From: Microcoleus vaginatus WJT46-NPBG5
GTDB taxonomy: Bacteria > Cyanobacteriota > Cyanobacteriia > Cyanobacteriales > Oscillatoriaceae
Length of the DNA: 64,000 nucleotides
Reading direction: 5' to 3'
Assembly: GCA_019359355.1 (NCBI GenBank)
Contig: JAHHHM010000013.1
Location: 1 to 64,000, forward strand
Shown here: positions 46,626-54,579 of the stretch, piece after piece
Layout of the letters: every line of letters begins with the position of its first letter
Position numbering within the stretch: position 1 is the first letter of the stretch
The notes under the pieces: model-generated
Databases searched by the model: none
What the model was told of the DNA's origin: nothing
The model's input: the letters and a program-made list of their open reading frames with translations, nothing else
Program-made: the position numbers and the translations under genes

Positions 46626-47363
46626 TTAGACGTAAATTGTCCCATCAGGGAGAATTGCTCCGGTTAACTTTGCTCCTGTTAATTTTACCAAAACTCGATC
46701 TCTCGTTCCGACTATAGCACCTCTGAGATCAGCTCCACTGAGATCGGCTCCACTAAAATCTGCTCCGACTAAATTAGTTTCTCGTAAATTTGCATTTTTG
46801 AGAGAAGCTTGCAACAAATTTGCTCGAAATAAATTCGCTCTTTCTAAATTTGCTCCATTCAAATTTACTTTGTGCATAAAAGCATCAGTTAGATTTGCTT
46901 CACTTAAATTGGCTTCACTAAGATTTCTTCCTGAAAGATCCCTTTCTTTCAAGTTCGCTCCCCTGAAATCAGCCCCGCTGAGATCAGAACTTTGCTTTCT
47001 TTCCTGATATTGAGATTGGGAAGAAGACTGCGACTGGTTTTGCGTTTCTCTTTTGGAGTAAGATTGAGAAGAATTTTGTGTTTCTCTTCGGGAATAATAA
47101 GAACGTGAAGGTTCTTGCGATTTTTTTGGCTGGGATTGGCTTTTTTGAGTTTTACCTTCTCGCCTAGCTGAGCGCAATTTATCCCGCGCATGGTTAATTT
47201 CTTTTAATTTTTCTTCAGCTTTTTGTTGCAGCCTGGGATTATCTTTAGGAATGCGATCAGGATGCCAAACAAACACCAAATCTTTATAGGCTTGATTGAC
47301 TTCTTCAACAGAAGCACCAGGCTCAAGACCGAGAATTCTATACGATTGCTCTAACTCATCCAT
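46626..47363 (-). CDS. J-domain protein with pentapeptide-repeat C-terminus
   Basis: About 245 residues from ATG 47363 (MDELEQSYRILGLEPGAS); GTG one codon upstream is possible. Residues 4-65 form a DnaJ J-domain with the essential HPD (VFVWHPDRIP), which stimulates Hsp70. A Ser/Gln/Lys-rich, disordered linker follows (about 75-125; repeated SQ and RRETQN units). Residues about 128-240 are pentapeptide repeats of the A(D/N)Lxx type (LSGADFRGANLKERDLSGRNL and onward), forming a right-handed quadrilateral helix. It may recruit DnaK to a target bound by the solenoid. It lacks the Gly/Phe and zinc regions of full DnaJ. Similar fusions occur in cyanobacteria; function unknown. Confidence 0.92.
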   Translation of the reverse strand: MDELEQSYRILGLEPGASVEEVNQAYKDLVFVWHPDRIPKDNPRLQQKAEEKLKEINHARDKLRSARREGKTQKSQSQPKKSQEPSRSYYSRRETQNSSQSYSKRETQNQSQSSSQSQYQERKQSSDLSGADFRGANLKERDLSGRNLSEANLSEANLTDAFMHKVNLNGANLERANLFRANLLQASLKNANLRETNLVGADFSGADLSGADLRGAIVGTRDRVLVKLTGAKLTGAILPDGTIYV

Positions 47364-47436
47364 CACATCACCATCACATCATAATAAGTGCGATAACTTT
47401 TACTTTTCAATCTTTTAAGTCGGCTATTTTAATTTG

Positions 47437-48954
47437 TTATTTAACCCAGGATTTCGATCTGTCAACGGCTTCGCACCACTTGCTGAAACTTTCCTGCGCC
47501 GGCATCATTCCTGCACCCGGATAAAAGGTTTGATCAATTTGACGAGAATTTGTTAAGGCGGCGTAATCTTTCCAGAAACCAACAGCGATGCCGGCAGCAA
47601 ACGCAGCACCTTGTGCAGAAGCATCCAGTATGGCAGGGCGTTCGACGGGTATGCCTAAAACATCGGCTTGAAATTGCATTAAAAAGTTATTTTGACACGC
47701 CCCTCCGTCTACTTTTAAAGTTGTGATATCTGTGCCGCTATCTTGATTAATTGCCTGGACAACTTCTTTAACTTGGAAAGCAATTGCCTCGACGACGGAA
47801 CGCACGAGATGTTCTCGCTGTACGCCGCCGGTGATGCCAAAAAATGCGCCTCTGGCGTTCATATCCCAGTGGGGTGCGCCTAAACCGCTGAGTGCCGGCA
47901 CAAAGTAAACGCCGCCGTTATCCGTGACTCGCTGCGCCATCATTTCAGTATCAGCCGCTGCTGTAATCAGTTTAATGCCATCTCGCAACCACTGTACGCA
48001 AGCGCCGGTGGTAAACATACTGCCTTCTAAAGCATAGCCGGTTTGAATTTTTTGATCGGTTCCTATCTGTGTCCAGGCGACTGTTGAGAGCAGTTGGTGG
48101 CGAGAACGGGGGACTTTGTTGCCGGTATGAGCGACGAAAAAGCAGCCGGTTCCGTAGGTACATTTTGACAAACCTGGACGATCACAACCGTGGGCGAAGA
48201 GTGAGGCTTGCTGATCTCCTAAAATGGCTGTTATGGGAATTTCCGTACCTAGTAATTCTGCTTGAGTGTGTCCGAAAATTCCGAGGGATGTTTGAATTTC
48301 TGGCATTAAATTCGGAGGGATTTCAAACAGTTTTAATAAGTTTTTATCCCATTGCTGCTCTGATAAATTCATCAGCATTGTGCGGCTGGCATTGCTGTGA
48401 TCGGTAGCGTGAATTTTGCCGCCGGTTAAATTCCAGAGAATCCAAGTATCAATCGTGCCGGCAATGATTGTATTGGGATCAACTGGCGGATATTCTTGTT
48501 TAATATGTTCGAGTAACCAAGCTATTTTTGTGGCGGAAAAATAGGCGTCAATAAATAAGCCGGTGCGCTCATAAATTTCTGCTGCATGACCTTGCTCGGT
48601 TAATTGTTGACATAAGGGTGCAGTGCGCCGATCTTGCCAAACGATGGCATTATACAACGGTCGCCCCGTTGTTTTATCCCACAAAAGACAGGTTTCTCGC
48701 TGTACGCTTAGCCCAATTGCTGCAACATCTTTTGCAGAAACTCCCGCTTTCTGTAAAGCTGTTTGCATTGCCCAGCAGGTATCTCGCCAAATTTCTCTCG
48801 GATCGTGTTCTAACCAACCGGGCTGTGGGTAATATTGTGTTAATTCTTTGTAAGCAGAACTAACCACGGTTCCTTCCCGATTAAACAGGATAGCGCGGTT
48901 GCCGGTGGTTCCGAGGTCTAGGGCAAGAATGTAAGCGGGAGCAAATGCACTCAT
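47437..48954 (-). CDS. glpK: Glycerol kinase
   Basis: A 505-residue FGGY kinase that phosphorylates glycerol to glycerol-3-phosphate. Motifs: ALDLGTTGNRAILFNREG (phosphate loop 1), WLEHDPREIW, AIGLSVQRETCLLWDK (canonical GITNQRET is changed here to GLSVQRET), VWQDRRT, ATDHSNASRTMLMNL, GDQQASLFAHGC, TYGTGCFFVAHTG and KVDGGACQNNFLMQFQADVLGIPVERP. Length is standard. It is not next to glpF or glpD. The variant substrate-binding block still keeps the Arg-Glu pair that contacts glycerol. The start is ATG, giving the full N-terminus. Confidence 0.95.
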   Translation of the reverse strand: MSAFAPAYILALDLGTTGNRAILFNREGTVVSSAYKELTQYYPQPGWLEHDPREIWRDTCWAMQTALQKAGVSAKDVAAIGLSVQRETCLLWDKTTGRPLYNAIVWQDRRTAPLCQQLTEQGHAAEIYERTGLFIDAYFSATKIAWLLEHIKQEYPPVDPNTIIAGTIDTWILWNLTGGKIHATDHSNASRTMLMNLSEQQWDKNLLKLFEIPPNLMPEIQTSLGIFGHTQAELLGTEIPITAILGDQQASLFAHGCDRPGLSKCTYGTGCFFVAHTGNKVPRSRHQLLSTVAWTQIGTDQKIQTGYALEGSMFTTGACVQWLRDGIKLITAAADTEMMAQRVTDNGGVYFVPALSGLGAPHWDMNARGAFFGITGGVQREHLVRSVVEAIAFQVKEVVQAINQDSGTDITTLKVDGGACQNNFLMQFQADVLGIPVERPAILDASAQGAAFAAGIAVGFWKDYAALTNSRQIDQTFYPGAGMMPAQESFSKWCEAVDRSKSWVK

Positions 48955-49299
48955 CTTGAGCTATGTTCACTGTGGGTTTTTCTACTATAACTTTTCTGCC
49001 GGCACTCGATTGCAGAGGTTCTGACTACTTTTTATTAAAGTTAATAAGTTAGGTTAAATATTTTAACATACATCTAAAAATAAATGATGATTGACGACGG
49101 TTGTTGATTAAAAACTATCAATTTGTTGAACTAATTTTTTAAATTTTGATTTTTGGTTAACCCAAAATGTTGAGGATAGTCTGCCGACAGGTAGACACAG
49201 ATCAACTTAATTTGAGTAATAATTTAAAATTGCTTTGAAGGTTTTTGTCTAATTTGATCTATGTTTTTCCAGAAACGAAGCTTTAGAAACCTTAGGTTC
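48955..49299. other. Divergent promoter region between glpK and the MATE gene
   Basis: About 345 bases, AT-rich in the middle (49030-49160). No operator, riboswitch or ORF can be named. Confidence 0.45.
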
Positions 49300-50703
49300 A
49301 TGTCAAAAGTCTTAGCTGAAGCTAAAGCGTGTCTATTGCTGGCAATTCCTTTAGCGGCGGCACAACTCGCACAAGCCGGCACGAATTTTTTCGACACCGT
49401 CATGATGGGTTTACTAGGAAGTCAAAGTTTAGCTGCCGGTGCTTTGGGGGCAGTCACTTTTTCTGCATTGATGTTAATTAGCACCGGCATTGTTTCATCG
49501 GTTGGGATTCTGGCGGCAGTTGCGGAGGGTGCCGGCGAATCAAACCGAGTAACCTGTGTTACCGTACAGGGGCTTTGGCTCTCAATTGTCTTATCGATTC
49601 CTTTTATGCTGCTAATTTGGAATATGGGGCCGATTTTGCAGCAGTTTGGTCAAGAACCTAACAATGTTATTTTAGCAGAAAGTTATCTCCGCGCCATTGT
49701 TTGGGGTTTTCCTGCAAGTATGGGATTTGCTGTCTTAAAAAATGTGGTTTCTGCGCTTAACCGGCCTAGAGTTGTGATGGTGATTATGGTAGCCGGGGTG
49801 TTTTTAAATATTGCAGCAAATTATGTCCTGATGTTCGGTTTATTCGGTTTACCGGCTCTCGGTTTAGCGGGTATTGGGTGGGGAAGCACGCTAACTTATT
49901 GGGCGATGTTTGCGGCAGCAGCCGGTTTTGTGAGTGTTAATGAACATTTCAAAAAATACCAAATTTTTCCTTATTTTTATCAGTTTAATTCTCGAACATT
50001 TTGGGAAATATTTCACATCGGCTGGCCAATTGGCGTGTTATTTACATTTGAGGCAGGATTGTTTGCGGCGACGACTTTTTTGATGGGATATTTAGGAACG
50101 GTTACTCTAGCTGCACATCAAATCGCTTTGCAGACTGCTGCCATGACGTTTATGGTGCCGGTTGGGATTTCCTACGCTACGACGATTAGGGTGGGGCAAA
50201 ATATTGGGAAAAATGATCCGAAGGGCGCTCAACTAGCGGGATTTGTAGGTATTGCTCTGGGTGCGATTTTTATGGGAATGATGGCACTGATGTTTTGGAT
50301 GTTTCCTGAGAGAATCGTGGCGATTTATCTAGATGTAAAAAATCCAGAAAATTTAAAGGTTGTTCAACTTGCGGTTTCTCTTTTAGGAGTTGCCGCGATG
50401 TTTCAGATATTTGATGGGATTCAAGTGATTGCTGCCGGCTCTTTACGGGGATTAAAGGATACTAAGTTTCCAATGTTGATTGGGGTTTTTGCTTACTGGA
50501 TAGTGGGCTTTTTTAGTGGGTATATTATGGGTTTTTATCTGGGTTGGGGCGGGGTGGGTTTATGGGGTGGTTTGGCTTTGGGGTTGGCTTTTGCGAGTGG
50601 TATTTTAACTTGGCGTTTTCGTTATTTGGTTTGTCGGATGGTTAAGAGGGATGAAGATTTCGAGGATTTTTTACCGCAGATGAACGCAGATGAACGCAGA
50701 TGA
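49300..50703 (+). CDS. MATE-family multidrug/metabolite efflux transporter
   Basis: About 467 residues from ATG 49300 (MSKVLAEAKACLLLAIPLAAAQLAQAG), which has AGG upstream; another ATG lies 13 codons earlier. Twelve membrane helices in two six-helix bundles, NorM type, with family blocks FFDTVMMGLLGSQSLAAGALG, AHQIALQTAAMTFMVPVGISYATTIRVGQNIGKNDP and DGIQVIAAGSLRGLKDTKFPM. It exports cationic compounds or secondary metabolites using Na+ or H+. The last residues, LPQMNADERR, are translated from a CAGATGAACG repeat (50672-50703), which also supplies the TGA stop. The native C-terminus has therefore probably been replaced or extended. Confidence 0.94.
   Translation: MSKVLAEAKACLLLAIPLAAAQLAQAGTNFFDTVMMGLLGSQSLAAGALGAVTFSALMLISTGIVSSVGILAAVAEGAGESNRVTCVTVQGLWLSIVLSIPFMLLIWNMGPILQQFGQEPNNVILAESYLRAIVWGFPASMGFAVLKNVVSALNRPRVVMVIMVAGVFLNIAANYVLMFGLFGLPALGLAGIGWGSTLTYWAMFAAAAGFVSVNEHFKKYQIFPYFYQFNSRTFWEIFHIGWPIGVLFTFEAGLFAATTFLMGYLGTVTLAAHQIALQTAAMTFMVPVGISYATTIRVGQNIGKNDPKGAQLAGFVGIALGAIFMGMMALMFWMFPERIVAIYLDVKNPENLKVVQLAVSLLGVAAMFQIFDGIQVIAAGSLRGLKDTKFPMLIGVFAYWIVGFFSGYIMGFYLGWGGVGLWGGLALGLAFASGILTWRFRYLVCRMVKRDEDFEDFLPQMNADERR
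50672..50703 (+). repeat. CAGATGAACG decamer repeat forming the 3' end of the MATE gene
   Basis: TACCGCAGATGAACGCAGATG-AACGCAGATGA carries three CGCAGATG units at a 10-base period. It encodes the final ten or so residues and the stop codon. Forty-two bases further on the repeat recurs (50746-50778). Confidence 0.85.
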
Positions 50704-50745
50704 AAAGGATGATTTGCTGGTGGGTGCCGGCAGTTTTTTAATTTT

Positions 50746-50778
50746 AACCGCAGATGAACGCAGATGAACGCAGATGAT
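50746..50778 (+). repeat. Second CAGATGAACG decamer repeat copy
   Basis: AACCGCAGATG-AACGCAGATG-AACGCAGATGAT, nearly identical to 50672-50703. It lies in the gap between the convergent MATE and GH15 genes. Confidence 0.85.
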
Positions 50779-50843
50779 AGCGCAGCGTGCCGTTAGGCAT
50801 ATGCGAGAGTTTGTCGTTGGGTATTAGATGGATGTGGATAAGA

Positions 50844-53630
50844 TTAGCGTTGCGAGGTTGGGTAATTGTAATTGTTTAGGTTGTTGTTATCCCAGGTTTG
50901 GGATTGGTTGAAGAAGGTGAGGTTTAATGTGCTGCTTTCTGGTACGTTTATTGTTGCTGTCCAGTAATCACCGGCTTCTTTTTTCATGGTTACGTCTGTT
51001 GGGTTTTTAAATCCATCTTTACCCCAGTGCAGGGTGATTGCAGTTGCACTATGGGCAAGTGAACCTTTGTAATAAATTTTAAGCGGTTGTCCGGATATGA
51101 TGGGATTTGGCCAAATATCGATGGGTGTGTTGGTTGCTTGAAAGGTGCCGGTTGCAATGGAGGGATTCCAATTTTTTCCTCCATTATTATCCCAGGTTTT
51201 ACCATCGGTAAAGGCAAAATTTAAAGTGGGTCCTGTGATGGGTAATGAAATGGTTGTTTCCCAAAATCCATCGGTTCGTTTGATCAGGGGTTTATCTGTC
51301 GTGGATTGCCAATTGTTGTAGCCCCAATGTAATGTTACTTGTGAGGCGTTGGCTAAGGAACCTTTGTAATAAATGGTTAGGGCTTTACCTTGGGTTAAGG
51401 AATCTTTAGAATAATCTACGGAATTTCTTTCTTGGGGTTTGTAAGCATCGGTAACATAACGTTGATAAACAATAGCCGGCATATCTATGACTTTACCGGC
51501 ATGATTTGAGGCTAGCAAGGTGATGTATTCTCCCATTGACCAGGAAAGGGGTGTCATGGATTTTGTGGGGGTTCCTGGGGTAAATTGGGAGGGGGCTTTG
51601 AGATCCCAAACTTGTTCGGGAATCATATAAGAATTGTTGCTAAATGCTCTTAGGGTGGCTAAGTAAGTGTCGGCTTTTTGTTTACCGGCAATGGCAAAAT
51701 GACCGCGTTCGCCAGAGAAGATTGGCCACAAACGCCCGATGCCGGCACCTGTATAATCTGCGCCGGCTGCTATTTCGCCGTAGCCGTCGTGATTGTAGCG
51801 AAACCAGGCTTCGCCTTTGTTGGGAATCGTTTGTTTAATGGTGGAATCGATGGCGGGAATTGAGGATAAAATATAGGGATTATTCCAAGCTTTTACGCCG
51901 TGACGAACTAATTCTAAAAAGCTGGTGTCAACGATAGTGCGTTCGTCGTAGGAACCGCCGCCGTTACTGATGTTTAAAGGATGTCCGTCGTTGGGGTTGC
52001 CGTTATCATCAATTCGTTCGTAATAGTTGCCGTTGCCAATTGAACCTGTGGTGGTAAATGTCCAGGTTTCTACCAGGCTTTGCCAATAATCTGCGGTGGC
52101 TAAATAGTGTTGCTGGGTGGGGGGATCTCCGTTGAGTTTGGCGATGTCTGCGGCACACACTAAACCGGCTATTTCGGCGGCGATGGTGGCGGGAGAGTAG
52201 CCGGCATTTTCTTCCCAGCGTTCTTGTTGGGTCCAAGGGCCATTTTTTACGATAAAATCAGCAGCCGGTTTGATATGTTTGAGATAAGTTTCGGGATCGG
52301 TTCGGCCTAATTTCCAAGCAAGAATGAGGGGAAAGGCGGTTTCGTCCATTTGGATGCTATTCCAATAAGGGGTGCCATCGGCAAAGGCATTTTGCAGGAA
52401 ATGTCCATCTGGTTGTTGGCTTTTATTGAATAACCAATTTAAGGCAGAATTGGCGGTTTCTAAGTCACCGGCAGCGATTAAAGCGCTGGCAAATTTATAT
52501 AAATCTCGCGGCCAAATTAGGTGATAGCCGCCTTGCATTTCCACGCCAGAGGGTGTGCAAATCGAGTAATTTGATTCTCCCCAAGGATTTCCTAAACCGG
52601 CAACCATTGCGCCGGAGGATTTGTCTTGGGAGGCTTTTAATACCATTGCGGCAACGTAGTATTGTTGATCGGCTGTATTGTCAAAGGAGTTGAGATGAGC
52701 CGTGTAATCATTCCATTGGCTATTGTAGGTGGAGAGGAGGGTGGAAAGATTATCTCCAAGGGTGCCGATTGCTGCGGCTTTGGCGCTGGTTTGATTGTTA
52801 CCAAAGCCGAGAACTAAGTAAAAGGTGATGGATTTTTTATCGGCATAATGGCTGAGATCGAATTGGGCGATTTGCGCGATATTTCCATTCGTGGCGGTGT
52901 CAAATTTCCAGTTAAGAGTATGATCCGCTGTGCCACCTTTTAAGTCTTGCCAGCCGTCACTGTTGCCAACAAAACCGGCAGAAATTGTCTGGGGTATAAA
53001 ATTTAAGGAACTTGCTAAGGCTGAGGTTTCTTTGCTATTAGCATTTTGAGCAATTAATAGTTGTTTGCCGTTGGCTGTTGTGCTGGAACCTGTGGTGGCT
53101 TTGCTATTATTAGAGATGGCGGGATGATATAAGGTGTAAAGGTTGTAATTTTTTAAGGTGCCGGTTAAGGCGGTGAAGGTGATTTGCTGAATTAAGGTAT
53201 TGCGGGTGGGATCGGTGAAGATGGTTTTTTGAATTTTATATTTATTATTTTTAGCGGTGTTGGTGAGGTTCCAAGCGAGGGAGTGGGGGTGATTTAAACT
53301 TACTTGATGGGTGGTGTCTTTTTTTTCTTGATCTACCCAAGTTTTATCCGCATCTCCGATTAAAAATTGCCAGTCTACGGTTGCCGGTTTGTCGGCGGAG
53401 GGATAGAAGATTTCTGTGAGAATTCCATTGAAGCCGGTGAACCAAACTTTTGAGGTAGGGTTGGCGGCGGTTCCCAGGAAGGTGAGGGTGGAAGCCGGCC
53501 AATTTGGGCAACTTCCGGGATAACCAAAGGCTTCTTTGGGGGTGAAGGCGAGGTTGCCGGTGATCAGGCAGAGCGTCAGGAAGAGGGTGATTTGGATGCC
53601 GGTGAATAAATGAATTTTTTTGAAGGGCAT
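50844..53630 (-). CDS. Secreted GH15 glucoamylase with two C-terminal starch-binding modules
   Basis: About 928 residues from ATG 53630 (MPFKKIHLFTGIQITLFLTLCLITGNLAF, a signal peptide). Residues about 40-300 form the GH15 N-terminal super-sandwich domain. The (alpha/alpha)6 barrel at about 315-690 follows: MQGGYHLIWPRDLYKFASALIA, general acid in ERWEENAGYSPAT, and general base in PLSWSMGEYI. Two copies of a CBM25/53-like module follow at about 735-820 and 840-928 (LTIYYKGSLANASQVTLHWGYNNW and LKIYYKGSLAHSATAITLHWGKDGF, each with a WDNN motif). It should release glucose from starch, glycogen or related alpha-glucans outside the cell. Architecture resembles prokaryotic glucoamylase/glucodextranase. 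No neighbouring sugar importer is seen. Confidence 0.95.
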   Translation of the reverse strand: MPFKKIHLFTGIQITLFLTLCLITGNLAFTPKEAFGYPGSCPNWPASTLTFLGTAANPTSKVWFTGFNGILTEIFYPSADKPATVDWQFLIGDADKTWVDQEKKDTTHQVSLNHPHSLAWNLTNTAKNNKYKIQKTIFTDPTRNTLIQQITFTALTGTLKNYNLYTLYHPAISNNSKATTGSSTTANGKQLLIAQNANSKETSALASSLNFIPQTISAGFVGNSDGWQDLKGGTADHTLNWKFDTATNGNIAQIAQFDLSHYADKKSITFYLVLGFGNNQTSAKAAAIGTLGDNLSTLLSTYNSQWNDYTAHLNSFDNTADQQYYVAAMVLKASQDKSSGAMVAGLGNPWGESNYSICTPSGVEMQGGYHLIWPRDLYKFASALIAAGDLETANSALNWLFNKSQQPDGHFLQNAFADGTPYWNSIQMDETAFPLILAWKLGRTDPETYLKHIKPAADFIVKNGPWTQQERWEENAGYSPATIAAEIAGLVCAADIAKLNGDPPTQQHYLATADYWQSLVETWTFTTTGSIGNGNYYERIDDNGNPNDGHPLNISNGGGSYDERTIVDTSFLELVRHGVKAWNNPYILSSIPAIDSTIKQTIPNKGEAWFRYNHDGYGEIAAGADYTGAGIGRLWPIFSGERGHFAIAGKQKADTYLATLRAFSNNSYMIPEQVWDLKAPSQFTPGTPTKSMTPLSWSMGEYITLLASNHAGKVIDMPAIVYQRYVTDAYKPQERNSVDYSKDSLTQGKALTIYYKGSLANASQVTLHWGYNNWQSTTDKPLIKRTDGFWETTISLPITGPTLNFAFTDGKTWDNNGGKNWNPSIATGTFQATNTPIDIWPNPIISGQPLKIYYKGSLAHSATAITLHWGKDGFKNPTDVTMKKEAGDYWTATINVPESSTLNLTFFNQSQTWDNNNLNNYNYPTSQR

Positions 53631-54579
53631 TAGCAATTTTTTTAAGGGATTCTAGCATTTAGATTGCCCGATTTTTTTCTTAGATAACAGCTTTGATGAT
53701 GAGTTGATTTATATTTTGAAGGGATTTTTCTTAACATTTTTCTGTGGTGGTAATTTAATTAAGATATTTGAACCACAGATAAACACAGATATCGCTTGAA
53801 AGTTTTTAGTTCGGGTTGATGAATGCGTAATTAAAAGATGGCCAACGGCATCTCAAACTTTATACGCAGCCGGCAGTTGGTGCTGTATTGGATATCGGTT
53901 AGAGAGTTGCCGGCAGAATTTGTGTGAAGCGCGATAAGTGCCTTGCCGCTTTCCCAGACGTTCCTTCACAAAGCCGGCTTCAACAATATGTGATTTCACT
54001 GATACAATTTCCCGTGAACTTCGGTAGTATCGTAAACAACTGGTAAAGTACGGAGTTCAAGGAGTAGAATTGTGTTCCTTCTGCAAGCCGAAGAATTAGG
54101 GCTTCTGGGAATTGTGTTCCAGGCAGCCTCTCAACTCGCTTATCAAAACACACGATTTACTAAAGGCCCATCCTTCCCGACCGATGAGCGTCAAGCTGCG
54201 ATCACGAGTTGTAATAAGTACCTCAGAGCAGATATTGTGTGTTTGATCATAGAAAATGAAGGATTTTTGACGCTGTGGTCAGAAAATAAAAATATCAATC
54301 TGCCGGCGCAACAACCCGCAATTCCTAGCAGAGAACTCTCTAAGTATCAAAACACCTTTACCTATCCTCAATGCTCGCTTAAAACTGAGAATTCCCAGCC
54401 AACCAGTGTAGAACCCCCCCTTCGCCGGCTGGTTGCCAAAAATCAGAAATTCCCGGCAGCTTCTTAGTCCCCTCATTCCCCAATTTTGACACTGCATCGA
54501 AACTCCCTTACGTGGAATTACGGATACGCTTCCTTATTTAAAAGATATTTACAAAAGCGGCAGCGAGAGAAAGACGCCC
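53631..54579. other. Intergenic region of about 950 bases with repeat copy and a doubtful ORF
   Basis: The left part is AT-rich and holds a CAGATAAACACAGAT repeat copy at 53771-53790. A plus-strand frame at 54072-54467 is described separately. No RNA gene was recognised. Confidence 0.45.
54072..54467 (+). CDS. Possible small hypothetical protein
   Basis: A 131-codon frame with a GTG start, ending TAG. The first 75 residues (FLLQAEELGLLGIVFQAASQLAYQNTRF ... YLRADIVCLIIENEGFLTLWSENK) look like a folded alpha/beta protein. The remainder is Pro/Gln/Ser-rich with no structure. I do not recognise it. It has AAGGAGTAGAA (an SD-like AAGGAG) about 8 bases before the GTG, which raises the odds of translation. 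The C-terminal half may be read-through of non-coding DNA after a frameshift, so it could also be a decayed gene. Confidence 0.45.
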   Translation: MFLLQAEELGLLGIVFQAASQLAYQNTRFTKGPSFPTDERQAAITSCNKYLRADIVCLIIENEGFLTLWSENKNINLPAQQPAIPSRELSKYQNTFTYPQCSLKTENSQPTSVEPPLRRLVAKNQKFPAAS

